The notes: generated by a model not told the origin, from the letters alone. 64,000 nt of DNA from Leeuwenhoekiella sp. MAR_2009_132 (GCF_000687915.1 NZ_JHZY01000002.1:434001-498000), one strand, 5' to 3'; counted from the stretch's first letter, positions 42,306 to 51,789 are shown. Program-made: numbers and translations.

Positions 42306-43492
42306 TCTACAAGCTTAGAGCACCTAAGCATACACGTTTTATTGTTTGCCAGTGTTGTAAAGAATAAATAGGTATCACCACCATCTTTTACTTTAAACTT
42401 TTCTCGTAGTGCATTGCTGGTTTCTTTAAAATTGCGTGTTGTAATGTGTGCTTTTGTATTTTTAATCTGCTTGCTAATTTCTTTTTTTGAATACGGTAAT
42501 ACCGAATCTATTTTAAAAACCCTTCCCGGGAAATTAACCTTATGGTTAGAGGTATATAAATGTGAGTTAGGAGCAAGTTTATCGAGGTTGTAATGGGCGC
42601 TAATCCAGTTGAATGCTCCTAATTTCATTACAGCAGCGTTGGGCTCATATAAGTAAGAGGAAGGCTCACCATAGTTTGCAACAGATTCGTATAGAGCACT
42701 TACATCTAAACTTATAGGTTGGTTATAGTTGCTTTCGAGATTTACGCTCACGAGCTTTACAGGTTTATTTACCGAATCTTTTCTTAAAATCCACAGTAGC
42801 TCTTTAACTTCATTTTTTAATGCGACAGCGTGAACTTCTGTGACATTTTTAAGTTCTTTTAAACCGGCACTAATATCAAGTAAGGGGCTGGTTTTAATAA
42901 GTACAGTTTCAGTTTTTTTAAACAAAAGAGATAAAGCTTCTGGGATATTAGGCTCACAGTCTTTAAGCATAAAAACTTTGCCTTTGAGATCACTTCTGCG
43001 AGAAGGGTCTGCATAAATCACATCGTACCGGTCTGTTGTATTTTCTAAATATTTCAGACTATCTTGTTTAACAACAGTAACATTAGATACGTTGAGTTTA
43101 TCATAATTGTGAGTAGCGATAGTTGCGAGATCTTCATTAAGTTCACAATGTGTTACGCGTGCAAACTGCATACTTAGGTAGAAATCATCTATACCAAAAC
43201 CACCTGTAAGATCTATCAGTTTATCACCTTTAAAAAGAGACGCTTTGTATTGGGCTGTAGGTTCTGATGAGGTCTGTTCTAAATTTAATTTAGGCGGAAA
43301 ATAAATGCCTGCTGTTTTAGCCCAGGTAGGTAATTTAGTTTGTGCTTTTTGAAATCCTAAAACTTGCTGTGCCAGTTCCTGTATGTTAACGTCAGGGAAA
43401 GGGCTTCCGTTTAAAATTAAACGCGACACCTCTTCTTTTAAATTTGTTTTAATAAATTCTGAAACGTCTGGATCTAGAATGCGTTTATTCAA
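42302..43492 (-). CDS. Class I SAM methyltransferase with THUMP-like domain (PG_1098 family)
   Basis: A 396-residue cytosolic protein of the Bacteroidota PG_1098 type. The N-terminal region (1-90) matches the ferredoxin-like/PG_1098 part. The SAM domain has LIDLTGGFGIDDF and VIYADPSRR near 170, similar to a DPPY-type catalytic loop. A C-terminal THUMP-like region (about 310-396) is usual for RNA-modifying enzymes, so an RNA methyltransferase is likely but unproven. It ends 4 bp inside the oppositely oriented heme oxygenase gene and starts 3 bp after the AI-2E family gene. Confidence 0.85.
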   Translation of the reverse strand: MNKRILDPDVSEFIKTNLKEEVSRLILNGSPFPDVNIQELAQQVLGFQKAQTKLPTWAKTAGIYFPPKLNLEQTSSEPTAQYKASLFKGDKLIDLTGGFGIDDFYLSMQFARVTHCELNEDLATIATHNYDKLNVSNVTVVKQDSLKYLENTTDRYDVIYADPSRRSDLKGKVFMLKDCEPNIPEALSLLFKKTETVLIKTSPLLDISAGLKELKNVTEVHAVALKNEVKELLWILRKDSVNKPVKLVSVNLESNYNQPISLDVSALYESVANYGEPSSYLYEPNAAVMKLGAFNWISAHYNLDKLAPNSHLYTSNHKVNFPGRVFKIDSVLPYSKKEISKQIKNTKAHITTRNFKETSNALREKFKVKDGGDTYLFFTTLANNKTCMLRCSKLVD

Positions 43493-43495
43493 AAA

Positions 43496-44590
43496 TTAGA
43501 GATTTTTAGTAAGCTTTTGAACAATTTTATATTCTGATAAAAACTCTTGAGCAACTACCTTTATTGCAGTGTACGTAGGTATTGCGACAACCATTCCTAA
43601 AATTCCAAATAATAAACCGGCTATAATTATTACCAGAAATATCTCTAACGGATGTGATTTTACGCTATTACCAAATATAAGCGGTTGATTAATAAAATTA
43701 TCAATGAGCTGCGCAATACAGTAACCAATGAAAATGTAAATCATTTTAGGCAATATTACTGTTTCAAAATCTGCTGTAAAATAACCCGAAATAACGAGTA
43801 ACATCATTACCCCACATCCTATAACAGGACCTATATAAGGAACAACATTAAGCATAGCGCAAAATAGAGCAATAGCAAATGCATTAGGGATTTGGAAACT
43901 AAATAAAAGAATAGAGTAAATGATAAATAGGATGAGTAATTGTAATAAAATCCCAATAAAATAACGGGACAGCAAATGCTTTGTTTTATGAAAAACGTGC
44001 TTAAATTTATTCTCTTCACCCTTGTTTGCAAATACTAAAAAGCTATCTAGTAAAAGCCTGCTGTCTTTTAGTAAGAAAAAAGAAATAAACGTCACAGAAA
44101 GTAGGCCTACAACCAGAGAACTGAAGTTGCCCAGAATACTGTTTATAAACGTTGGGATTACCGATATATCAAAGTTTTTTATAAATTCAGACTGCTTAAA
44201 ACCCTCAATTAATGTAACCTGATCTACGCCCAGTGAACGGCTAAATTCTACATTGAGTCGGTTTACGTTATGCTGTACTTCTTCAAAGTTTATTTTGCTT
44301 ATGTGTTCACTTTGATCTATCAAAATGGGTACAAAAATAGCTATAATACCTACGATAATACCCATTACAAAGAGTAGGGTAGTTATTGCTGCACCAATAT
44401 CATTAAACCTTAATTTGGTTTTTAAAAATGTTACGATAGGTCTTCCTATTAAAGAAACCACTGCAGCAATTGCAATAAACATAATAACAGCCTGTACCTT
44501 ATATAAAAACCAGAGAATTAATATGATACCGCCCACAATACCCAGAGCTCGCAGAATGCCGTATGCTATTATTTTAGATCTATCTTCCAT
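43496..44590 (-). CDS. AI-2E/PerM family membrane protein
   Basis: A 364-residue inner-membrane protein of the TqsA/PerM family (AI-2 exporter-like, also Na+ or Na+/H+ antiport in some members). About seven to eight hydrophobic segments are present. The family's N-terminal pair precedes FVPILIDQSEHI, and the conserved C-terminal region has NVVPYIGPVIG and LIDNFINQPLIFG. It overlaps the upstream RNA methyltransferase gene by 1 bp. The substrate is not inferable. Confidence 0.9.
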   Translation of the reverse strand: MEDRSKIIAYGILRALGIVGGIILILWFLYKVQAVIMFIAIAAVVSLIGRPIVTFLKTKLRFNDIGAAITTLLFVMGIIVGIIAIFVPILIDQSEHISKINFEEVQHNVNRLNVEFSRSLGVDQVTLIEGFKQSEFIKNFDISVIPTFINSILGNFSSLVVGLLSVTFISFFLLKDSRLLLDSFLVFANKGEENKFKHVFHKTKHLLSRYFIGILLQLLILFIIYSILLFSFQIPNAFAIALFCAMLNVVPYIGPVIGCGVMMLLVISGYFTADFETVILPKMIYIFIGYCIAQLIDNFINQPLIFGNSVKSHPLEIFLVIIIAGLLFGILGMVVAIPTYTAIKVVAQEFLSEYKIVQKLTKNL

Positions 44591-45102
44591 TAAAGCCTGT
44601 TATTTATAAGAGTGTAAGCCGCTATAGCAGCTGCCTGAGCAACATTCATACTACTATTTTTACCATACATAGGTATGTAAATAGATTTATTCAATTTTGT
44701 AAGTACAGAAGCAGAAATCCCGTGTCGCTCATTCCCTAAAATTAAAGCGATTTTTTCATTTGCCTGCATATTAAAATCTGTCAAAGATATGCTGTTATTT
44801 GTAAGTTCTAAACCTAATAAGGTATAGTTTTCCTGCATAAGTTTTTCAAGAATCGTATCACAATCTGATGTCTGCGTATAAGGTACATACATTTCTGTAG
44901 ATCGTGAAGTTCTTTTAAACCGTGAACTCTCAAAATTAATAGTACTATTACAAAAATAAAGGTGTTTTACTCCTAAAGCATCTGAAAGACGCATTAAACT
45001 TCCAGCATTTGCAGGACTAGAAATACCATCACAAATTAAAACCAAATCATGTGCCCCAGACTCACTTAATGTAGTGTTGTGCGTTAATTGCTCAGTTTTC
45101 AA
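44590..45102 (-). CDS. TrmH/SpoU family RNA methyltransferase
   Basis: A 170-residue SPOUT-class enzyme that methylates a 2'-OH in tRNA or rRNA. Motif 1 is near SSPANAGSLMRLSDALG, motif 2 is IALILGNERHGI, and motif 3 is SMNVAQAAAIAAYTL. There is no extra substrate-binding domain, which matches the short TrmH/TrmL forms. It overlaps the DUF4159 gene by 11 bp and the AI-2E gene by 1 bp, so it is operonic. The target position is unknown. Confidence 0.9.
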   Translation of the reverse strand: MKTEQLTHNTTLSESGAHDLVLICDGISSPANAGSLMRLSDALGVKHLYFCNSTINFESSRFKRTSRSTEMYVPYTQTSDCDTILEKLMQENYTLLGLELTNNSISLTDFNMQANEKIALILGNERHGISASVLTKLNKSIYIPMYGKNSSMNVAQAAAIAAYTLINNRL

Positions 45103-45739
45103 AGACGTATTTTATGATATTAGCTCCCATCTTCAAGGCTTTTTCGTGTACAACTGCAGGGTCGTTATGAACTTCGGGATTCTCCCAGCCATCACCCAGA
45201 TCGCTCTCTAAGGTATATAATAAAACCAGTCTACCTTCTCTAAATATCCCCAGTGCTTGTGGTCTTGTACCATCGTGCTCGTGAATTTTAGGCAGGCCTT
45301 TTTCAAAAGTATAAGCCACAGAAAATAGCGGGTGAGAAGCCGGTAATTCAATCAATTCTTCATCAGGATACAAGCGCTGCAGTTGGGGTCTTAAATATTG
45401 GTCTATTCCGTAGTTGTCATCTATGTGCAAAAATCCTCCGGCATTGAGATAGTTTCTTAAATTTAACAAGGCTTCATCAGAAAAGTACACATTTCCGTGG
45501 CCGGTCATGTGTACAAAAGGATATTGCATAATTCCGGGATCTGTTGCTTTTACAGTAGCAACCTTAGGATTTAAACGGGTACTAATATTTTGATTGCAAA
45601 ACGAAACGAGATTAGGAACCGATGTAGGATTAGAATACCAGTCACCACCACCTTCATACTGTAGTACAGCTACTTGTTGAGCACTTACAGATGAAAACAG
45701 CGAGTAAATAAATAAACCTGTGATTAATAATCGGTACAC
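45092..45739 (-). CDS. Exported DUF4159 domain protein
   Basis: A 215-residue protein with a signal peptide (about 1-20, ending SSVSAQ). The mature part has a flavodoxin-like pattern (VAVLQYEGGGDWYSNP, MTGHGNVYFSDEALLNLRNYL, FLHIDDNYGIDQYLRP, LVLLYTLESDLGDGWENPE). This fits the DUF4159 family found with gliding and MoxR-type genes in Bacteroidota. Function is unknown. It is the first gene of a four-gene minus-strand operon. Confidence 0.85.
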   Translation of the reverse strand: MYRLLITGLFIYSLFSSVSAQQVAVLQYEGGGDWYSNPTSVPNLVSFCNQNISTRLNPKVATVKATDPGIMQYPFVHMTGHGNVYFSDEALLNLRNYLNAGGFLHIDDNYGIDQYLRPQLQRLYPDEELIELPASHPLFSVAYTFEKGLPKIHEHDGTRPQALGIFREGRLVLLYTLESDLGDGWENPEVHNDPAVVHEKALKMGANIIKYVFEN

Positions 45740-45842
45740 GTAAAATTTGTTTTTAAATTGAAGAGCGAAATTAACTATTTTCTAGCCAAAAGACTATTGT
45801 ATAAGATATTCATTATTGAGTATTTTATATGATAATTAAAAA

Positions 45843-45850
45843 TAATTTTG
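45843..45850 (+). promoter_or_regulatory. -7 box for the VOC gene
   Basis: A perfect TAATTTTG, 28 bp before the ATG. Confidence 0.45.
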
Positions 45851-45878
45851 CAAACAATAGCACATAAAATTTTTAATT

Positions 45879-46268
45879 ATGGGGAACTCCACTGAAGCCT
45901 TATTAACTCAAATTACTCCTGTGCTTTATGTATCTGATGTACTAGAAGCGCTCGAGTTTTATCTTAAAAAATTAGGCTTCGATCTTGTTTTTATAGATGA
46001 AGAACGTAATCCTAATTATGCTGGCATTCGCCGAAATAAAATTACAATTCATTTCAAAAGGTTTGATCTAAATCACTTATATGACAATTCTAAGAATAGC
46101 ACAATCATTAGGATACACGTTCAAACGATTGAAAAACTTTTTAAAGAATACAGGCTAATGTGCGTATTTAATAATCATACGTCATTAGAAGAAAAGCCCT
46201 GGGGTTCTCTAGAGTTTACCATTTACGATCCTTTTAAAAACGAATTGGTTTTTTACCAGATGATTTAG
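45879..46268 (+). CDS. VOC family protein (glyoxalase/bleomycin-resistance-like)
   Basis: A 129-residue single vicinal-oxygen-chelate domain. It shows the beta-alpha-beta-beta-beta repeats: TPVLYVSDVLEALEFYLKKL, a KITIHFKRF strand with the first metal-type His, and WGSLEFTIYDPFKNELVF at the end. Members include ligand-binding bleomycin-resistance proteins and dioxygenases. It stands alone, converging on lysA. The substrate is unknown. Confidence 0.85.
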   Translation: MGNSTEALLTQITPVLYVSDVLEALEFYLKKLGFDLVFIDEERNPNYAGIRRNKITIHFKRFDLNHLYDNSKNSTIIRIHVQTIEKLFKEYRLMCVFNNHTSLEEKPWGSLEFTIYDPFKNELVFYQMI

Positions 46269-46273
46269 AGTAA

Positions 46274-47491
46274 TTAAGCTTTTTCGGTTTGCTTTAAAGG
46301 TATTTGATGCTTTAATAAATCGTCAAAAGTCTCTCGCTCTCTAATTAAATGCGCTTCCCCGTCTAAGAATAATACTTCTGCAGGGCGGTATCTAGAATTG
46401 TAGTTGCTTGCCATGCTATAGCAATAAGCTCCTGCATTACTAAAAGCAAGCATATCACCTTCAGCAATCTCAGGGATTCTGCGATTAGTTGCAAAAGTAT
46501 CTGTCTCACAGATATAACCTACAACCGAATAAAACCGCTCACGACCCAGCGGGTTGCTTATGTTGTGAATCTCGTGTTGACTGCCGTAAAGCATAGGACG
46601 TATTAAGTGATTAAAACCACTATCTACCTGAGCAAAAACAGTTGAAGTTGTTTGTTTAACTACATTTACGTTTACTAAGAATTTGCCGGCCTCACTTACC
46701 AAAAATTTACCAGGCTCAAAGACAAGTGTTAATGGTTTACCGTATGATTTAGCAAAATTATTGAATCGGGTAGATAGTTTATCGCCCAGTTCTTCAATAT
46801 CGGTTTCAATATCACCCGTTTTATAAGGCACTTTAAAGCCGCTTCCGAAGTCTAAAAATTCAAGATCCTTAAAGTCTTTTGCAGTGTCAAAAAGAATTTC
46901 TGCTGCGTGAAGAAAAACATCAATATCAAGAATATCACTACCGGTATGCATGTGAATACCGTTAATATTCATTTTTGTGTTTTCAACTATACGTAGTAAA
47001 TGAGGAATTTGATGTATACTAATACCAAATTTACTATCTATATGACCTACTGAAATATTAGAGTTTCCGCCGGCCATAACGTGTGGATTTATACGTATAC
47101 AAACCGGAGTGTTAGGGTGTTTAGTGCCAAATTGTTCTAGGATAGAAAGGTTATCTATATTAATCTGAACACCCATTTTATCTACTTCTTCCAGTTCGCT
47201 TAATGAAACACCGTTAGGAGTAAACATAATTTTAGAAGGGTCTATACCTGCAGCAAGACCTAGTCGTACCTCTTGAATACTTACCGTGTCAAGACCTGCA
47301 CCATAGCTATGTATGAGTTGGAGTATAGCTAAATTAGATAGTGCTTTAACAGCATAGTTAATACGCAGTTCCTTTACCTTTTTAAAAGCACTGGTTAATC
47401 TGTTGTATTGAGATTCTATTTTAGCGGCATCATAAACGTAAACAGGGCTGCCGAATTCTTTAGCAATTGCTAAAAGATTTTGATTGGTCAT
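46274..47491 (-). CDS. lysA: Diaminopimelate decarboxylase
   Basis: Converts meso-diaminopimelate to L-lysine, the last step of lysine synthesis. It is a PLP enzyme of 405 residues with the alanine-racemase fold. Lys49 in NYAVKALSN binds PLP. HMHTGSDI, FGSGFKVPY and EPGKFLVSEAG bind the cofactor phosphate. The C-terminal CETDTFATNRRIPEI segment holds the substrate-binding Cys. A perfect -7 box (TAGATTTG) lies 22 bp upstream. It is monocistronic. Confidence 0.95.
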   Translation of the reverse strand: MTNQNLLAIAKEFGSPVYVYDAAKIESQYNRLTSAFKKVKELRINYAVKALSNLAILQLIHSYGAGLDTVSIQEVRLGLAAGIDPSKIMFTPNGVSLSELEEVDKMGVQINIDNLSILEQFGTKHPNTPVCIRINPHVMAGGNSNISVGHIDSKFGISIHQIPHLLRIVENTKMNINGIHMHTGSDILDIDVFLHAAEILFDTAKDFKDLEFLDFGSGFKVPYKTGDIETDIEELGDKLSTRFNNFAKSYGKPLTLVFEPGKFLVSEAGKFLVNVNVVKQTTSTVFAQVDSGFNHLIRPMLYGSQHEIHNISNPLGRERFYSVVGYICETDTFATNRRIPEIAEGDMLAFSNAGAYCYSMASNYNSRYRPAEVLFLDGEAHLIRERETFDDLLKHQIPLKQTEKA

Positions 47492-47513
47492 AACTATATA
47501 GACTTTAAGCGTA

Positions 47514-47521
47514 CAAATCTA
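47514..47521 (-). promoter_or_regulatory. -7 box for lysA
   Basis: A perfect TAGATTTG on the minus strand, 22 bp before the start codon. Confidence 0.5.
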
Positions 47522-47639
47522 ATATAGAATATCTACTTAAGCACTTTACCAGACTAAAAAATGATAAATCTATAATAGAAATACCGAAAATTTATTTTTT
47601 GCAGGGTATTTACCTAAATTCACAAGAAAAAAAATAGTT

Positions 47640-48296
47640 ATGACAACGACTTTAGCAATGTTTCCATTAGAAATGGTTGTTTTTCCCCACGAGCGACTTG
47701 CCTTGCATATTTTTGAAGACCGCTATCAACAACTTATAAACGACTGTGAAGATAAGGAAATCACCTTTGGAGTACCCGCATATATAAATCGCAAGATGGC
47801 TTACGGTACCGAAGTGCGATTAGAAAAGATTGAAAAGAAATACTTAACCGGAGCGAGTGATGTGGTTTGCAGAGGATTACGTGTCTTTAAAATCATAGAC
47901 TTTCAGGCAACATTAGAAGACCGGTTATACGCCGGCGCAGAAGTAACATATAGAGAAGATTACAAAGATGGTTCAGTTAGGCAGAAAGACCATTTTATTA
48001 ACCTGGTGCAACGTTTATATGCTGTTCTCGAAGTTGATTTCCCACATATTGTATATGAGGAGATTACGAGTTATAGTTTTGCGCACAAACTGGGTTTATC
48101 TTTAAGACAAGAACTTCATCTATTAAGGATGATGCGTGAGTCTGATCGTTATATTTATTTAATAGACCACTTAACCGTAACCATACCTGTAATCGAGGAG
48201 ATTAACCGCACCAGACAACTCATAGAACTTAACGGTCATTTTAAAAACTTTAATCCGTTAGATTTTACAGACTATACCCTGGGGGAAATAGATTAG
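47640..48296 (+). CDS. LON peptidase substrate-binding domain protein
   Basis: A 218-residue protein consisting of a LON N-terminal (substrate-binding) domain without the AAA+ or protease parts. It begins with the domain's hallmark FPLEMVVFPHERLALHIFEDRY and contains VCRGLRVFKI and a helical C-terminal part (LRQELHLLRMMRESDRYIYL). Such stand-alone proteins are common; their function is not established, though a role in protein quality control is often suggested. It lies 98 bp upstream of sucC, which has its own promoter. Confidence 0.88.
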   Translation: MTTTLAMFPLEMVVFPHERLALHIFEDRYQQLINDCEDKEITFGVPAYINRKMAYGTEVRLEKIEKKYLTGASDVVCRGLRVFKIIDFQATLEDRLYAGAEVTYREDYKDGSVRQKDHFINLVQRLYAVLEVDFPHIVYEEITSYSFAHKLGLSLRQELHLLRMMRESDRYIYLIDHLTVTIPVIEEINRTRQLIELNGHFKNFNPLDFTDYTLGEID

Positions 48297-48351
48297 TATC
48301 TACAGGACGAAATCCCAAGTATTTTACTAGTAGGGTTTGCCTTAAAATACT

Positions 48352-48359
48352 TATTTTTG
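48352..48359 (+). promoter_or_regulatory. -7 box for sucC
   Basis: A perfect TATTTTTG, 35 bp before the ATG. Confidence 0.5.
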
Positions 48360-48394
48360 CTCTGCAAAATTCAAATACATAGAAACGCCTGATT

Positions 48395-49591
48395 ATGAAT
48401 CTACACGAATATCAAGGAAAAGAAATACTAAATAGTTTTGGAGTGCGCATTCAGCGCGGTAAAGTTGCTAGCAGTCCGGCAGAAGCCGTTGAAGCTGCAA
48501 AAAAACTTACTGAAGAAACAGGTACCGGATGGCACGTAATTAAAGCTCAGGTACACGCCGGTGGTAGAGGAAAAGGTGGTGGAGTAAAACTTGCTAAAAA
48601 TTTACAAGAGGTTGAGAAAATCGCAGGAGACATTTTAGGAATGCACCTGGTAACTCCTCAAACATCTGCAGAAGGTAAACTTGTACATCAGATTTTAGTT
48701 GCTGAAGATGTCTATTACCCTGGTGATAGCGAGCCGGAAGAATATTATATGTCTGTACTTTTAAACAGAGGAACAGGTAGAAATATGATTATGTATTCTA
48801 CAGAGGGTGGAATGGATATCGAAGAAGTAGCAGAAAAAACACCACATCTTATATACACTGAAGAAGTAGACCCTGCTGCAGGATTATTACCTTTTCAGGC
48901 AAGACGTATCGCATTTAATTTAGGTTTAAGCGGGACTGCATTTAAAGAAATGACAAAGTTTGTAACTGCGCTTTACAAAGCGTATTCAGATTCTGACTCA
49001 TCTTTATTTGAGATCAACCCGGTTTTAAAAACAAGTGACGACAAGATACTTGCTGTTGATGCTAAAGTTTCTTTAGATGACAACGCGTTATACCGTCACA
49101 AAGATTACGCAGCAATGCGTGATACTCGCGAAGAAAACCCTGTAGAAGTAGAAGCTAAAGAAGTAGGTCTTAACTATGTTGATCTTGACGGTAACGTAGG
49201 ATGTATGGTTAACGGTGCAGGTCTTGCAATGGCAACTATGGATTTAATTAAGCAAGCGGGTGGTGAGCCTGCAAACTTTCTTGACGTAGGTGGTACTGCA
49301 GATGCAGAACGTGTTGAAACGGCATTTAAATTAATTCTTAAAGATCCTAACGTAAAAGCAATTTTGGTTAATATCTTTGGAGGTATTGTACGTTGCGATC
49401 GTGTAGCTCAAGGTATAGTAGATGCTTATAAAAATATGGGGACTATAAATGTGCCTATCATTGTACGTCTTCAAGGAACAAACGCAGATATCGCTAAAGA
49501 ACTAATAGACAATAGCGGTCTAGATGTTCAAAGTGCAATACAATTTCAAGAAGCAGCAGATAAAGTACAAAAGGTACTTGCTAATTTATAG
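48395..49591 (+). CDS. sucC: Succinyl-CoA ligase (ADP/GDP-forming), beta subunit
   Basis: The TCA-cycle enzyme subunit that binds nucleotide and makes ATP or GTP from succinyl-CoA; 398 residues. The ATP-grasp domain starts [12 protein letters not shown] and has [14 protein letters not shown] and ALFEINPVL (as [10 protein letters not shown]). The C-terminal phosphate helix is near [10 protein letters not shown] and [16 protein letters not shown]. The alpha subunit gene (sucD) is not adjacent, a separation that is common in Bacteroidota. A strong terminator follows. Confidence 0.96.
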   Translation: MNLHEYQGKEILNSFGVRIQRGKVASSPAEAVEAAKKLTEETGTGWHVIKAQVHAGGRGKGGGVKLAKNLQEVEKIAGDILGMHLVTPQTSAEGKLVHQILVAEDVYYPGDSEPEEYYMSVLLNRGTGRNMIMYSTEGGMDIEEVAEKTPHLIYTEEVDPAAGLLPFQARRIAFNLGLSGTAFKEMTKFVTALYKAYSDSDSSLFEINPVLKTSDDKILAVDAKVSLDDNALYRHKDYAAMRDTREENPVEVEAKEVGLNYVDLDGNVGCMVNGAGLAMATMDLIKQAGGEPANFLDVGGTADAERVETAFKLILKDPNVKAILVNIFGGIVRCDRVAQGIVDAYKNMGTINVPIIVRLQGTNADIAKELIDNSGLDVQSAIQFQEAADKVQKVLANL

Positions 49592-49612
49592 AGTTTTAAA
49601 ATTTAGATTCGA

Positions 49613-49645
49613 AAAAAGGCTCTCCATTTGGAGAGCCTTTTTTTG
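49613..49645 (+). terminator. Intrinsic terminator after sucC
   Basis: AAAGGCTCTC and GAGAGCCTTT form a perfect 10-bp stem with a 6-base loop and a T-tail. Confidence 0.95.
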
Positions 49646-49820
49646 TTTTTATAATATATTGAAAATCAAAGTGCTGTAAGTAGATTAATTGATTTAGTGA
49701 TTGTTTTAAAAGACTGATTATCAAGTTTTAAATACGTTAACGTCGTGTTAAAATAGGTCAGACACTGTAACTCAATTACGTTTGAAGCGTCTTTTAAGTA
49801 TCAATCAAAAATCAAACATT

Positions 49821-50183
49821 ATGAATTATTTTAAGACAATCGCATTAGCAGGATTAATCGTTTTTAGCAGTGTTTTGCACGCAAACGTACCAGAACCTAC
49901 AAACCCGGTAAAGAAAATTACTAGTGAAGCTGTAAAGGCTTCCATGAATAAAGAACTGGGTGCTTTATTAACAGAATCAAAGATAAAATTAGAGCAAACC
50001 GTTTCTGCAACTGTTTCGTTCACAATTAATAGCAACAGCGAGGTAGTTGTTCTTGATGTGGAAACAGAAAATGCACAGGTTGAACAGTTTATTCAAAACA
50101 GATTAAATTATAAAAAAATCAAAGCAAATGCTTTAAAAGGACAGACCTATCATCTACCGGTCGTTTTAGAAAGTAGATTATAG
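49821..50183 (+). CDS. Small exported protein, TonB-C-terminus-like (tandem paralogue A)
   Basis: A 120-residue exported protein. The signal peptide is about 1-21 (MNYFKTIALAGLIVFSSVLH, cleaved after HA). The mature region opens PEPTNPVKKITSEAVKASMN and ends with a strand-helix-strand pattern (VSATVSFTINSNSEVVVLDV, then IQNRLNYKKIKA and TYHLPVVL). This resembles a TonB C-terminal-type fold without a transmembrane anchor or proline-rich linker. The ATG at 49821 is used, not an in-frame TTG 39 bp upstream. It is closely similar to the next gene. Function is unknown. Confidence 0.75.
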   Translation: MNYFKTIALAGLIVFSSVLHANVPEPTNPVKKITSEAVKASMNKELGALLTESKIKLEQTVSATVSFTINSNSEVVVLDVETENAQVEQFIQNRLNYKKIKANALKGQTYHLPVVLESRL

Positions 50184-50211
50184 ACAAAAATTTTGTTTAG
50201 TTAGGGGAATG

Positions 50212-50240
50212 AGCTCGGCTGTTAAGTCGGGCTTTTTCTT
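50212..50240 (+). terminator. Terminator between the tandem paralogues
   Basis: AGCTCGGC and GTCGGGCT pair with two G-U pairs, followed by TTTTT. Confidence 0.65.
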
Positions 50241-50368
50241 TATTAAGAATTTATAATAAATTAATATTCAATGACTTAAAAAGTTAAAACTATGTTAACG
50301 GTTGTTTTTAACTGTAACTCTCGGGTTTTCTGATTGTCTTTATATTATCAATCAAAAAATCAAATATC

Positions 50369-50731
50369 ATGAAATCAATCAAAATTTTTATGCTTGCAAT
50401 TGCAATCATTAGCGGAAGTGTTTTAAAAGCAAACACAGTAGATCCTACTAAGCCGGTAGGTAAGACTACCAGTAAAGAAGCAAAAGCTTCTATGAACAAA
50501 CAGTTAATACATTTATTAACTGATGCGACTTTCAAAGTAAATGAAGAGACAGTTATACAAATTTCATTTACCGTTAACAAAGATAATGAGATTGTAGTTC
50601 TCGATGTATCCTCAGAAGATTCTGTTATTAGAACTGCTATTCAAAATAGGTTAAACTATAATAAATTGACCGCAGAGGTTATAAAAGGGCAAACTTATTT
50701 TTTACCCTTACGTTTAGTAGTTAACAATTAG
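50369..50731 (+). CDS. Small exported protein, TonB-C-terminus-like (tandem paralogue B)
   Basis: A 120-residue paralogue of the preceding gene with the same length and layout. The signal peptide is about 1-21 (MLAIAIISGSVLKA). DPTKPVGKTTSKEAKASMNK is followed by VIQISFTVNKDNEIVVLDV, IQNRLNYNKLTAEVIKGQTY and a final beta strand. The terminator between the two genes means they may be transcribed separately or with read-through. No partner TonB system is in view. The TonB resemblance is structural intuition and needs a profile search. Confidence 0.75.
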   Translation: MKSIKIFMLAIAIISGSVLKANTVDPTKPVGKTTSKEAKASMNKQLIHLLTDATFKVNEETVIQISFTVNKDNEIVVLDVSSEDSVIRTAIQNRLNYNKLTAEVIKGQTYFLPLRLVVNN

Positions 50732-50754
50732 TGAGACTCATTTTTAAATCTTAG

Positions 50755-50779
50755 AACCGACTTAATTGTCGGTTTTTTT
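50755..50779. terminator. Terminator between paralogue B and xerD (convergent)
   Basis: AACCGAC and GTCGGTT stem with a T-run on the plus strand. It lies between two converging genes and may serve both. Confidence 0.8.
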
Positions 50780-50784
50780 ATGCG

Positions 50785-51681
50785 TTATTTTCTGGGGTGA
50801 TATTCATTCATTACCTGAGTAAGATGGGTGCGGTCTATATGCATATAAATTTCGGTAGTTGTAATACTCTCGTGTCCCAGCATTAATTGTATTGCGCGTA
50901 AATCTGCCCCGTTTTGCAAAAGATGTGTTGCGAAAGAATGTCTAAACGTATGCGGACTAATAGTTTTTTGAATACCAGCAATTGTAGTGTGTTGCTTTAC
51001 AATTGTAAAAATCATAGCGCGCGTAAGTTGGGCGCCTCTTCTATTCAGAAAGAGTATGTTTTTATATTCGGGTTTAGGATTTTCGTGAATACGTATTTGA
51101 TCTTTATATATGTTTATGTAACGCTGCGTAATAGGCGCAATAGGTACAAAGCGTTGTTTGTCTCCTTTTCCGGTAACGAGTATATAGCCTTCATCAAAAA
51201 ACAAATCAGACAATTTAAGATTTAATAATTCAGAAACGCGCAAACCACAGCCGTATAGCGTTTCTAAAATTGCTCTGTTGCGTTCTCCCTGCGGAAGACT
51301 TAAATCTACTGCATCAATAATACTATTTACTTCATCTTCAGAAAGTGTATCGGGTAGTTTTCGCCCTATTTTAGGAGATTCAATAAGATCTGTAGGATTG
51401 TCTTTGCGATAATCTTCAAAAACGAGATAATCAAAATAGCCTTTTAATCCTGATATTAAACGAGATTGTGAGGCTGCGTTAAGTTCTTTCGCAGCAGTAT
51501 ATATAAATTGCTGTAAATGTTCTTTAGTAATATTTATGGGGTTTGCTTCAGTATTAGAAAAAGTTAACCAGTCAATTAATTTCTGAATATCAAACGCATA
51601 GTTAATAATAGAATTTTCAGAAAGGCCACGCTCTAGCTTTAGGTATATTTTGTAATCTGTTAAGGATTTTTGCCAATTCAT
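50785..51681 (-). CDS. xerD: Tyrosine recombinase XerD
   Basis: A chromosome-dimer-resolution recombinase acting at dif with XerC; 298 residues, the normal XerC/D length. The N-terminal SAM-like DNA-binding domain is 1-90 (LERGLSENSIINYAFDIQKL). The catalytic domain has Arg148 (CGLRVSEL), Lys172/175 (GKGDKQR), the HTFRHSFATHLL motif (His244, Arg247), His270 (LGHESITTTEIY) and the nucleophile Tyr279. Housekeeping gene features (no adjacent attachment site, excisionase or cargo) argue against a mobile-element integrase. Confidence 0.93.
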   Translation of the reverse strand: MNWQKSLTDYKIYLKLERGLSENSIINYAFDIQKLIDWLTFSNTEANPINITKEHLQQFIYTAAKELNAASQSRLISGLKGYFDYLVFEDYRKDNPTDLIESPKIGRKLPDTLSEDEVNSIIDAVDLSLPQGERNRAILETLYGCGLRVSELLNLKLSDLFFDEGYILVTGKGDKQRFVPIAPITQRYINIYKDQIRIHENPKPEYKNILFLNRRGAQLTRAMIFTIVKQHTTIAGIQKTISPHTFRHSFATHLLQNGADLRAIQLMLGHESITTTEIYMHIDRTHLTQVMNEYHPRK

Positions 51682-51758
51682 TAATTCTGATGTACTCTTT
51701 GGGAGTTATTTAAATAATATTTAATTATCTGTTAAGATTCTTCAGTCAAAAGACCTAG

Positions 51759-51766
51759 TAGATTTG
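51759..51766 (+). promoter_or_regulatory. -7 box for the first beta-barrel gene
   Basis: A perfect TAGATTTG, 23 bp before the ATG. Confidence 0.5.
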
Positions 51767-51789
51767 TCTCAAATTTAAAACTTATCATT

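Noticed and set aside
50785..51681. XerD-type gene as integrase of a mobile island
   Set aside because: Length, motifs and lack of att-like repeats, excisionase or cargo fit the housekeeping XerD.
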